Part shown: positions 1-6,473 of the stretch, in pieces | Layout: the number at the start of each line of letters is the position of its first letter | How positions within the stretch are numbered: the first letter of the stretch is position 1 | Origin: Alphaproteobacteria bacterium UBA7314 | GTDB taxonomy: Bacteria; Pseudomonadota; Alphaproteobacteria; MPNO01; UBA830 | Direction: 5' to 3' | Assembly (NCBI GenBank): GCA_002471575.1 | Contig: DKQG01000011.1 | Location: 10,235 to 18,606, forward strand | DNA: 8,372 nucleotides | Made by a program: the position numbers and the translations under genes | The notes under the pieces: model-generated | Databases searched by the model: none | The model's input: the letters and a program-made list of their open reading frames with translations, nothing else | Told to the model about the DNA's origin: nothing

Positions 1-2
1 CC

Positions 3-29
3 ATCCCAGCCACCCGTGGGATAATCCCA
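3..29. promoter_or_regulatory. Inverted-repeat cluster upstream of the decarboxylase-like gene
   Basis: Three copies of one hexamer lie in 27 bases: ATCCCA at 3-8, its complement TGGGAT at 17-22, and ATCCCA again at 24-29. The last two form a near-perfect palindrome with a 1-base centre (TGGGATAATCCCA). The first two form a stem with an 8-base loop. This could be an operator for the gene starting at 91. It could also be the end of a hairpin terminator from a gene left of the window, but no T-run follows it, which favours an operator. No regulator gene is visible to pair it with. The repeats are seen directly; the role is inferred. Confidence 0.35.
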
Positions 30-90
30 ATGGTTGGGGGGTAACAGGAACGAGCTGGTTACGTTCTCGCGACCGAACAGGGAGCAATCT

Positions 91-1071
91 ATGCCCGATA
101 TCAAGATCAATTTCGCCAGCGGTCTATACGACCGTTTCCTGCCTCTCTACACAAAGGAGGTCGTGCCGGAAGGCATTGATTTCGAATTCACTCCCATCGA
201 CGACCCGCGTGAAATCTTCGACCGAATGGCTGGGAAACGGGAATTCGAGGCATCCGAAATGTCGGGCACCGAATACATCTCTCATGTCGCGTCCGGAAAT
301 TCACCGTTTATCGGTATTCCGGTGTTCGCGTCACGCGTATTCCGGCACAGCTTTATCGTCATCAACCGCAAATCCGGGGTCGAAAAACCAAAGGACCTGG
401 AGGGTCGTCGCGTCGGCGTGCAACTCTACACCATGTCTGCCGCAATGTGGATCAGAGGCATGCTCCAGCACGATCACGGGGTCGACCTGTCAACGATAAG
501 CTGGGTGCAGGGCGCGATCGACGGCCCGGGCAGCCACGGTTCGCCTACTGTTCTGCCATTGCTGAAACAGCCGGACGTGGTGAACAATGAAAGCAATAAA
601 TCCCTCAGCCAAATGCTTGAAGACGGAGAAATCGACGCCATCCTCTCAGCCATGATGCCGGAGTCCTTCGGCCGCAATCCGGATATCGTCCGCCTGTTCC
701 CTAATTTCCGGGAAGTGGAAGCAGATTATTACAGGCGCACGAAGCTCTTTCCGCTGATGCACCTGGTGGTGATCCGCCGCGACGTATACGATACCAACCC
801 GGAGGTCGCACAATCGCTATACGACGCGTTCTGTTGGGCCAAAGATATCTCGCTGGAACACATGAAGTACACCGGCGCATTACGGTACATGCTACCCTTC
901 CTGCCTGCCGACCTGGACGAGATAGAAGACGTGTTCGATGGCGACCCGTGGCCCTACGGGATCGAAACCAACCGCCCGACCCTGGAAGCGGAAGTGCAAT
1001 ACATGGTCGAACAGCACTACATCGCCAAAGTAATGCCGATAGAAGAGTTGTTCGCACCGGGGGTCGGCTAG
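91..1071 (+). CDS. 4,5-dihydroxyphthalate decarboxylase-like protein (type 2 periplasmic-binding-protein fold)
   Basis: This 326-residue protein resembles the Pht5 / 4,5-dihydroxyphthalate decarboxylase family, which shares its fold with ABC-transporter solute-binding proteins. Family-like segments are YDRFLPL and VPEGIDFEF near the N terminus, FEASEMSGTEYI (about residues 53-64), IPVFASRVFRHS (about 77-88), and the domain-linking DLEGRRVGVQLYTMSAAMWIRG (about 103-124). Length agrees with characterised Pht5 proteins (about 330). The ATG at 91 is preferred over a TTG at 34 because AGGGAG (79-84) sits 6 bases before it and homology begins at once. No signal peptide or lipobox is present from either start, so the product is probably cytoplasmic, which fits an enzyme better than a transporter-binding protein. 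It may decarboxylate an aromatic or other dicarboxylic acid. The gene converges on the amidase gene. The family is fairly sure; the substrate is unknown. Confidence 0.8.
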   Translation: MPDIKINFASGLYDRFLPLYTKEVVPEGIDFEFTPIDDPREIFDRMAGKREFEASEMSGTEYISHVASGNSPFIGIPVFASRVFRHSFIVINRKSGVEKPKDLEGRRVGVQLYTMSAAMWIRGMLQHDHGVDLSTISWVQGAIDGPGSHGSPTVLPLLKQPDVVNNESNKSLSQMLEDGEIDAILSAMMPESFGRNPDIVRLFPNFREVEADYYRRTKLFPLMHLVVIRRDVYDTNPEVAQSLYDAFCWAKDISLEHMKYTGALRYMLPFLPADLDEIEDVFDGDPWPYGIETNRPTLEAEVQYMVEQHYIAKVMPIEELFAPGVG

Positions 1072-1125
1072 CAGCCGCCAATCTAATAGATATCGTGCGA
1101 ACGGATGCGCAGGGGGGTGCCCGGA

Positions 1126-2469
1126 TCAGAAAAGTTCGAGAATGCCGCCGGCATTGGCGAACAGATCCGCATCGCGGTTTGTATGTCCGATCACCTGCAG
1201 GCCCAACGGCATGTTTTCGTCCTGTAAAACCGGCAGGGTGACCGTCGGCATGCCCACCAGAGAAGTAGGCACCGTAAACAGCGGGTCGCCCGTCCAGTCG
1301 AGCCCTTTAGGCGCCGCGCCGGGCGCCGACAGGGTGACACAGACATCGACATGATCGCGGATCGTCGCATAGACGCTGCGTACCCGATCACGTTCGGCAA
1401 GCAGACCGGCGAATTCGTCCTGCGTCATTCTCAGGGCCTGTTTTAACCGGTTGTGTGCACTTTCGCTCAGCTTGGATGCATCCATATTCCGGTTATAAGT
1501 GTCCAACGGAAACCGTCCTTCCCAGGCATTGATATTCATAGACAGCTCCATCGCGTTCGCGATGGCGTCTTCGACCGCCGCAACCTTGTCGTCGCCCTCT
1601 CGGTCTAGCACCTCTACGCCCGCCGAACTCATCGCGGCGCGTGCTCGCTGCCACTCGGCTTTTGCACCCTCGGAGACGTTTCCCCAGCCTGCCGTGAAGA
1701 GCATCGCGACCCGGCCGGGCTTCGTCGCTGCCGGTAGCTCCATCGGCCCGGTGACGCCGACATAACCCGCGTCACCGCCGGTGCGGGACGTGATTTCTCG
1801 GGTCATTAACCAGCATTCGGCGAGACTGGCAGCGATCATGCCGGTACAGCTCTGGCTGAAGCCGTCGAAGCTGCCGCCCCGGTTGATTCCGCCGACGCTG
1901 GGCTTGTAGCCGAAAGCGCCACAATACCCTGCAGGGCGAATGATTGAACCGATCACCTGCGAGCCGGTGGCCCCCGCCAGCATCCCGGATCCCACGGCAG
2001 CGGCAGAGCCGCTGCTGGACCCGCCTGGTGTATGATCCAGGTCCCAGGGGTTACGCGTCACGCCGGGGTGAGTGGCGGCAAATTCGGTCGTGACGGTCTT
2101 GCCGACCATAATCGCACCGGCTTCGCGCAGCGCGATCACCGCTGCACAATCCCGCCCAGTCTTCACGCCCTCGAACAGAGCTGATCCCTGTCCCGTCGGC
2201 ATATCGGCGGTTTCCATCACGTCTTTTACCCCGACCGGCATCCCGTCGATTGGTGAAATCTGGCTGCCCGATTTCCATCGCTCGGTCGATGCATCTGCAG
2301 CGGCGCGTGCATCATCTAGATTTGTGCAGACGAATGCTTTCACTTCGCCGTCTCTTGCCTCCATCTCGGCGATGCAACGGTCGAGAAACGCGCGTGGCGA
2401 ATCCGTTCCGTCGGCAAAACTGCCGCTGGCGGCAAAGTAAGAACGTCTTTCGGGTGTATCCGATCCCAT
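1126..2469 (-). CDS. Amidase (amidase-signature family hydrolase)
   Basis: A 447-residue amidase-signature enzyme that should hydrolyse a C-N amide (or related) bond with a Ser-cisSer-Lys triad. Lys82 lies in GMPVGVKD, the cis-Ser is Ser151 in the glycine/serine-rich GGSSSGSAAA (149-158), and the nucleophile is Ser175 in GSIIRPAGYCG. The 24-residue spacing between the two serines matches fatty acid amide hydrolase (217 and 241). The nucleophile motif is a variant: the usual GG before Ser is Ile-Gly, preceded by SQV, as in the subfamily with a TQTGGSVIRPA-like motif. The length is on the short side for the family. The ATG at 2469 has a strong AGGAGG site just upstream. It is the second gene of a minus-strand pair, 21 bases after the aldolase stop, so the two are probably co-transcribed. 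No leader peptide is seen, so it is likely cytoplasmic. Substrate unknown; annotations such as glutamyl-tRNA amidotransferase subunit A would be wrong, as no gatB/gatC genes are nearby. Confidence 0.9.
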   Translation of the reverse strand: MGSDTPERRSYFAASGSFADGTDSPRAFLDRCIAEMEARDGEVKAFVCTNLDDARAAADASTERWKSGSQISPIDGMPVGVKDVMETADMPTGQGSALFEGVKTGRDCAAVIALREAGAIMVGKTVTTEFAATHPGVTRNPWDLDHTPGGSSSGSAAAVGSGMLAGATGSQVIGSIIRPAGYCGAFGYKPSVGGINRGGSFDGFSQSCTGMIAASLAECWLMTREITSRTGGDAGYVGVTGPMELPAATKPGRVAMLFTAGWGNVSEGAKAEWQRARAAMSSAGVEVLDREGDDKVAAVEDAIANAMELSMNINAWEGRFPLDTYNRNMDASKLSESAHNRLKQALRMTQDEFAGLLAERDRVRSVYATIRDHVDVCVTLSAPGAAPKGLDWTGDPLFTVPTSLVGMPTVTLPVLQDENMPLGLQVIGHTNRDADLFANAGGILELF

Positions 2470-2490
2470 GATTTCCTCCTTGTTCGAAGC

Positions 2491-3354
2491 TTAGCCGCGA
2501 CCGGCGAGCTCCAGTCCCTTGTCCAAGTCATTGAAGTGACGGCCGGGTGCCGACATCAGGAACCGGAAACCCTGATCCATCAATTCCTGCATATTACCGA
2601 CATTCGCGTGCGGATGACCGACGATTGTGTCATGGCGCTTGCAGATATCGACAACCTCGGCCATCGCGCTCAGTAGTTCCGGGTGATCGTATTGACGCGG
2701 AAACCCGAGTTCCTGGCCCAGATCGCCCTCTCCGATCAGCACCGCCCCGATCCCGGGCACGTTTTCCAATATCTCTGAGAGGTTCTCGATGCCTTTGGTA
2801 TCCTCAATCTGCAGAATGACGAAAATTTCCCCGTCGGGTGCAAGAGGCCAGACATCCGCCTTCTTGTAGTATTCCTGCTGCGTAAGCCCCCAGTAACGGG
2901 CCGCGCGGACGGGACCATCGCCGCGAATACCCTGAGGCTCGTATAGCGGCTTGTCTTTCAACCTCGGGTAGCGGCAAGCTGCGACCGCGTTATAGGCCTC
3001 TTCGACCGTGCTGATATGCGGCCACACGACGCCGTAAACACCGGTATCCAGCGCCTGCTTCGCATGCCACTGACCCATCTCGATCCCGTTGACCGGCACC
3101 CGCACGAGGGGCGTTACCGGCGGCGCAATGGAAGCGCTGCTGGCGATGGAGCGCCGGTCGAGCATGAACTGCATTGCGTCCCGGAGGGCCACGATATCCC
3201 ACGGCAGATGCTCGCCTTCGAAGACGATACTGTCGTACTTCGTCGTCGACATCTGCATCGCGGTCTGGATATCCATCGGCACGAAGGCAGAAAACGCATG
3301 TTTCCCGTTTTCCAATGCGCCGATAATCCCGTTCAGTCTCGCCGAGCTGTCCAT
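2491..3354 (-). CDS. HpcH/HpaI-family class II aldolase (citrate lyase beta-like TIM barrel)
   Basis: This 287-residue protein aligns by eye with HpaI (4-hydroxy-2-oxoheptanedioate aldolase) and related pyruvate-dependent, metal-dependent class II aldolases. Expected active-site elements are all present: His49 in GEHLPWD (HpaI His45), Arg85 in LVRVPVNG (HpaI Arg70), GIRG at 142-145, and metal ligands Glu184 in LQIED and Asp211 in IGEGDLG. The usual VP after strand 5 is Trp-Pro-His (111-113). Relative to HpaI there is extra sequence before GIRG (about 131-140) and around 168-175, so the substrate probably differs. The start at 3354 is chosen because GGGGTGAA directly precedes the ATG and family homology begins there. 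A longer frame to 3462 would add a 36-residue basic N-terminal stretch without family similarity. It heads the minus-strand pair with the amidase and diverges from the crotonase gene. Confidence 0.85.
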   Translation of the reverse strand: MDSSARLNGIIGALENGKHAFSAFVPMDIQTAMQMSTTKYDSIVFEGEHLPWDIVALRDAMQFMLDRRSIASSASIAPPVTPLVRVPVNGIEMGQWHAKQALDTGVYGVVWPHISTVEEAYNAVAACRYPRLKDKPLYEPQGIRGDGPVRAARYWGLTQQEYYKKADVWPLAPDGEIFVILQIEDTKGIENLSEILENVPGIGAVLIGEGDLGQELGFPRQYDHPELLSAMAEVVDICKRHDTIVGHPHANVGNMQELMDQGFRFLMSAPGRHFNDLDKGLELAGRG

Positions 3355-3506
3355 TTCACCCCTGCACATTCTGTTTGCTTTAAACTCCAATATGCCGGAT
3401 GCATCTACGCAAACCAATCCATCAAGGGACTGTTTTTTGCTAAGCGTTTTCTTGCTTCGCATGAACGACTACAACTGGTCGAACAGGCTGTTATCAGGAG
3501 ACAGAC
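3355..3506. promoter_or_regulatory. Divergent control region between aldolase and crotonase operons
   Basis: These 152 bases separate two oppositely transcribed gene pairs and should carry both promoters. Visible repeats are GTTTGC (3373-3378) facing GCAAAC (3409-3414), a direct repeat of CTGTTT followed by GCT (3371-3379, and 3430-3441 with three extra T), and an 11-base palindrome AACAGGCTGTT (3482-3492) ending just before the AGGAG ribosome site (3496-3500) of the crotonase gene. Such sites could bind one regulator that controls both sides, but no regulator gene is in the window. The repeats are seen; their function is inferred. Confidence 0.5.
3389..3417 (-). promoter_or_regulatory. Candidate sigma70-like promoter for the aldolase-amidase pair
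   Basis: On the minus strand, TTGGTT (3417-3412) and CATATT (3394-3389) are separated by exactly 17 bases. They match 3 of 6 and 4 of 6 consensus bases of the -35 and -10 boxes. Transcription would start near 3382, about 28 bases before the aldolase ATG at 3354, and would exclude the longer start at 3462. The right arm (3409-3414) of the GTTTGC/GCAAAC inverted repeat overlaps the -35 region, where a repressor could act. The match is weak and could be chance. Confidence 0.25.
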
Positions 3507-4310
3507 ATGGCGCCGGAACCAACACAACCCGACACAACACTGGTCGAGATTGACTTCCGCGATGGCATCGCAATCCTGGCGCTCAATCGACCGGAAAAAC
3601 GCAATGCGATAAACGACGAAATGCGCGCCGATCTGATCCGGGCGCTGGACTGGGCCGATAGATCGGCTGACGTCGGCGCCGTCGTCTTAACTGGTCACGG
3701 GAAGGGGTTCTGCGCGGGGGGTGATATCGCCGCAATGCGCGAACGGCTGTCCGCGCCGGCCGGCCGCGTCGGCATCAACGGCTGGCAACGACAGCGCCGC
3801 ACCCATCACCTGCTGACGATGCTCCACGACATACCGAAACCAACTGTCGCTGCCGTCAACGGAGCGGCCGCGGGTCTCGGCGCCGATCTCGCCCTTTGCT
3901 GCGATTTCGTCATCGGCGCCCGCAATGCCACCTTCGTGATGAGCTACGTTATCCGTGGTTTGATACCGGACGGCGGCGGCATGTATTTCCTGCCCCGCCG
4001 TGTGGGACTGGCACGCGCGAAGGAACTGATTTTTTCCGGTCGTATGGTCGATGCAGACGAAGCTCATAGGATAAACATGATCGAACGTGTATCCGATCCG
4101 GATACACTGATCGACGATGCCGTCGACATGGCAAGATCGATGACCGCGGGCTCCGCGGATGCGCTGGCACTGGCGAAATCGATCATGAACGAGAGCTTCG
4201 AGTCCACCCCGGAAGAAATCTTTGCGCTCGGCAGCCAGGCTCAAGGGATCTGCTACACTACCGATTCTCATCACGACGCAGTCGCCGCGTTTCTCGACAA
4301 ACGGAAATAG
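3507..4310 (+). CDS. Enoyl-CoA hydratase/isomerase (crotonase) family protein
   Basis: A 267-residue crotonase-fold protein, the usual length. Oxyanion-hole elements are clear: GKGFCAGGDIAAM (65-77, Ala70) and NGAAAGLGADLAL (118-130, Gly124). Compared with rat mitochondrial hydratase, Glu144 is Asp127 and Glu164 is Tyr147, so the two hydratase glutamates are absent. Asp155 in GLIPDGGG sits where dienoyl-CoA isomerase and PaaG carry a catalytic aspartate. This points to a double-bond or ring isomerase rather than a simple hydratase. It acts on acyl-CoA thioesters in the cytoplasm. The ATG at 3507 has AGGAG 6 bases upstream. The acyl-CoA synthetase starts 2 bases after its stop, so the pair is almost certainly one translationally coupled operon, and the ligase probably supplies its substrate. 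Residue positions were aligned by eye. The fold is certain; the reaction is not. Confidence 0.9.
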   Translation: MAPEPTQPDTTLVEIDFRDGIAILALNRPEKRNAINDEMRADLIRALDWADRSADVGAVVLTGHGKGFCAGGDIAAMRERLSAPAGRVGINGWQRQRRTHHLLTMLHDIPKPTVAAVNGAAAGLGADLALCCDFVIGARNATFVMSYVIRGLIPDGGGMYFLPRRVGLARAKELIFSGRMVDADEAHRINMIERVSDPDTLIDDAVDMARSMTAGSADALALAKSIMNESFESTPEEIFALGSQAQGICYTTDSHHDAVAAFLDKRK

Positions 4311-4312
4311 CG

Positions 4313-6388
4313 TTGACCGGCTCGCTCGACAGGCTCTTCCGCCCACGTAGCGTCGCGCTGATCGGCGCATCGACCGACCCGAAAAAAATCGGTGGCCGGC
4401 CTCTGCACTTTCTCAGGAAACATGGTTTCGAAGGCGAGATATGGCCCGTTAACCCGCATGCGGCAGAAATCGACGGCTACCGGTCCTATCCCGATATAGA
4501 CAGCCTGCCTGGGGTGCCGGACATGGCCGTCGTCCTGGTCGGGCCTCAGCAGGCAGTGTCCGCGACAGCATCTCTCGCCCGGAAGGGGTGCGGTGCCGCG
4601 ATCGTTCTGGCCGGCGGTTTCCTCGAGACCGACGAAACAGGCGGGGACCGCCAGCGGGAACTGGTGAAATCTGCCGGGGATATGAGACTCCTGGGTCCAA
4701 ATACGATCGGACTGCTCAACGTGACAGACGGGATAACGCTATCTGCCTCTGGCGCGCTGGATATCGAAGATTTGCATGCCGGTGGCGTCGCCGTGATATC
4801 CCAGAGCGGCGGCATTCTTGGCTCACTCCTGTCGCGTGCCGTGGCGAGGGGCATTGGCCTCTCGAAATTGGCGGCAACGGGAAACGAGGCCGATATCGAT
4901 GTCAGCGATGTTATGGCGTTTCTAGCCCGCGACGATGCAACGAGCGTGGTCGCCCTGTACTTAGAAACCATTCGGAACCCTACCGCGTTCAGAAACGCCG
5001 CCTCTCAGTTGAAAAAAGCCGGCAAGAAACTGGTGGTGTACAAAGTTGGCCGGTCGGAAATCGGTGCCGAAGCAGCCGCGTCCCATACCGGGGCGCTTGC
5101 CGGCGAAGACCGTGTGTTCGATGCCTTTTTCTGTCAGTGCGGCGCCATCCGGGTCGACCGATATGACGACCTAATCGACCTGCCAGCCGGACTGGCAATG
5201 ATGACCGGACCAAATGGCAAGCGCCTCGCGGTCCTCACCCATACCGGTGGTGCCGCCGGGCTGGTTACCGACGCGTGCGGTATGGCGGGGTTCGATACGC
5301 CTGTGCCATCACTGGAAACGGCCGCCAGACTGGGGGACCTGTTACAAGATCACGGCTTCTCACCGGACCGGAACCCGGTCGACCTGACCCTCGCGGGGCT
5401 CGATCCTGAAATCGTCTATCGGGCGATCATGACGCTATCGGCCAGCGGCGAATACGATGCCATTATCCCGGTCGTGGGTTCCTCCTCGGTGGGACGTCCT
5501 TACATGGTCGCTGACCCGGTGATCCGGGCGGCCGCGACGGAAGACATTCCGATCGTCGTTTATACAAGTCCGCACGCACCCGGGATCGTTGCCCGCCTGA
5601 ACAGGGAAGGGGTTCCCGCGTTTGATACGCCGGAGGCTTGCGCGACGGTCCTGGCGCGATCCCTCCCCGTCGAGCCACCTGGCTCCGGCCGTTCACCGGC
5701 CCTGGTCACCCCGGGACACCCGCCGGCCGCTTCGGGTCAGTTGAACGAATTCGACGCCAAACGCGTGTTTGCTGAATTTGGCATCCCGCCCGTCAGGGAA
5801 ATCGCCGTCGGTTCAAGCGCCGGCGCCATCGATGCGGCAACACGCTTTGGCAATCAGGTCGTCGTCAAGATCTTGTCCCGCGATCTACTCCATAAGTCGG
5901 AGATCGGCGGCGTCAGGACAAGTGTTGCGCCGCAGGATGCGGCCGAGATGTGCGATGAGATCGCCAGATCCGCAGAGAGGCATGGCGTTTCGACAGACGA
6001 GGGTTTTCTTATTCAGGAGCAGGTGTCCGATGTGACTGAAATGATCCTCGGATTTCGCCGCGATCCTGCGCTGGGCGCAACTGTGTTGATCGGCGTCGGC
6101 GGGACGATGACGGAGTTTTACGAAGATGTCGCGCTGTGCGTGCTGCCGGCCACCGAAACGGATATTCGGACGATGATCACGTCGTTAAAAATGTATCCCC
6201 TGCTCGATGGCTATCGCGGCAGCGCGCCTGCTAATATCGATGCGCTGGTGCAAGCGGTCGCCCGGTTTGCGCATATGTGCCAATCCTTCGGCGATCGGCT
6301 GGTCGATGCCGAAATCAACCCGCTTTTTGTAAATGATGGCGAAATCCCGGTTAAGGCCGGGGACGGCATTTTGATCCTATCTGAATGA
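4313..6388 (+). CDS. NDP-forming acyl-CoA synthetase (acetate--CoA ligase family, fused alpha-beta)
   Basis: A 691-residue single-chain acyl-CoA synthetase of the NDP-forming (ADP-forming acetyl-CoA synthetase) superfamily. An N-terminal CoA-binding Rossmann domain (about 5-135; RPRSVALIGAS, IWPVNPH, LGPNTIG) is followed by succinyl-CoA-ligase-like domains (about 150-455) with ISQSGG (162-167) and the phosphorylated histidine His258 in AASHTGALAGED. A C-terminal ATP-grasp domain (about 475-691) has VVVKI (Lys519), LLHKSEIGGV (second histidine His527), IQEQ and AEINPL. No GNAT acetyltransferase domain is attached, unlike Pat-type proteins. It should convert a carboxylate, CoA and ATP to the thioester via a phosphohistidine. 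The start is TTG at 4313: the next in-frame ATG is at residue 71, inside the domain. The ribosome site is weak (GGAAA), which fits coupling to the crotonase stop 2 bases upstream. FerA (feruloyl-CoA synthetase of Sphingobium) has this architecture, but the substrate cannot be read here. Confidence 0.9.
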   Translation: MTGSLDRLFRPRSVALIGASTDPKKIGGRPLHFLRKHGFEGEIWPVNPHAAEIDGYRSYPDIDSLPGVPDMAVVLVGPQQAVSATASLARKGCGAAIVLAGGFLETDETGGDRQRELVKSAGDMRLLGPNTIGLLNVTDGITLSASGALDIEDLHAGGVAVISQSGGILGSLLSRAVARGIGLSKLAATGNEADIDVSDVMAFLARDDATSVVALYLETIRNPTAFRNAASQLKKAGKKLVVYKVGRSEIGAEAAASHTGALAGEDRVFDAFFCQCGAIRVDRYDDLIDLPAGLAMMTGPNGKRLAVLTHTGGAAGLVTDACGMAGFDTPVPSLETAARLGDLLQDHGFSPDRNPVDLTLAGLDPEIVYRAIMTLSASGEYDAIIPVVGSSSVGRPYMVADPVIRAAATEDIPIVVYTSPHAPGIVARLNREGVPAFDTPEACATVLARSLPVEPPGSGRSPALVTPGHPPAASGQLNEFDAKRVFAEFGIPPVREIAVGSSAGAIDAATRFGNQVVVKILSRDLLHKSEIGGVRTSVAPQDAAEMCDEIARSAERHGVSTDEGFLIQEQVSDVTEMILGFRRDPALGATVLIGVGGTMTEFYEDVALCVLPATETDIRTMITSLKMYPLLDGYRGSAPANIDALVQAVARFAHMCQSFGDRLVDAEINPLFVNDGEIPVKAGDGILILSE

Positions 6389-6473
6389 AGAACCGAATTG
6401 CTGCTGCCTATTCGCGCCGAATGGACTAAAACAATGGAATTACCTCGGTTTTCGGCTTTACAGGATTGCGAGA
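6389..6473. promoter_or_regulatory. Short intergenic region before the glycosyltransferase
   Basis: This 85-base gap marks the change from catabolic to glycan genes. It is relatively AT-rich. A palindrome ATTCG-CGC-CGAAT (6410-6422) is accompanied by a further CCGAAT at 6393-6398, giving three copies of CGAAT. No T-run follows the hairpin, so it is not a convincing terminator for the operon before it. CAGGA at 6461-6465 is the ribosome site for the TTG start at 6474. Promoter boxes are not obvious. Confidence 0.3.

Noticed and set aside
34..90. TTG start at 34 for the decarboxylase-like gene
   Set aside because: It adds 19 polar residues without family similarity, while ATG at 91 has a clear ribosome site.
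149..160. Potential internal ribosome-like AAGGAGG (155-161) within the decarboxylase-like gene
   Set aside because: It lies inside a well-supported reading frame and the only nearby start (176) opens a shadow frame without any family similarity.
1072..1125. Possible bidirectional terminator between the converging decarboxylase-like and amidase genes
   Set aside because: No stem of useful length followed by a T-run is visible on either strand.
3355..3462. Longer N terminus for the aldolase, beginning MRSKKTLSKK
   Set aside because: The extra 36 residues are not like the family, a good ribosome site precedes the ATG at 3354, and the stretch overlaps the likely promoter region.
3016..3612. 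198-residue plus-strand frame across the aldolase and control region
   Set aside because: It is antisense to the aldolase and overlaps the crotonase start; there is no motif and no ribosome site.
3687..4370. 227-residue minus-strand frame opposite the crotonase
   Set aside because: It is antisense to a gene with full family motifs, and its translation has no recognisable domain and many arginine, histidine and cysteine residues typical of a shadow frame.
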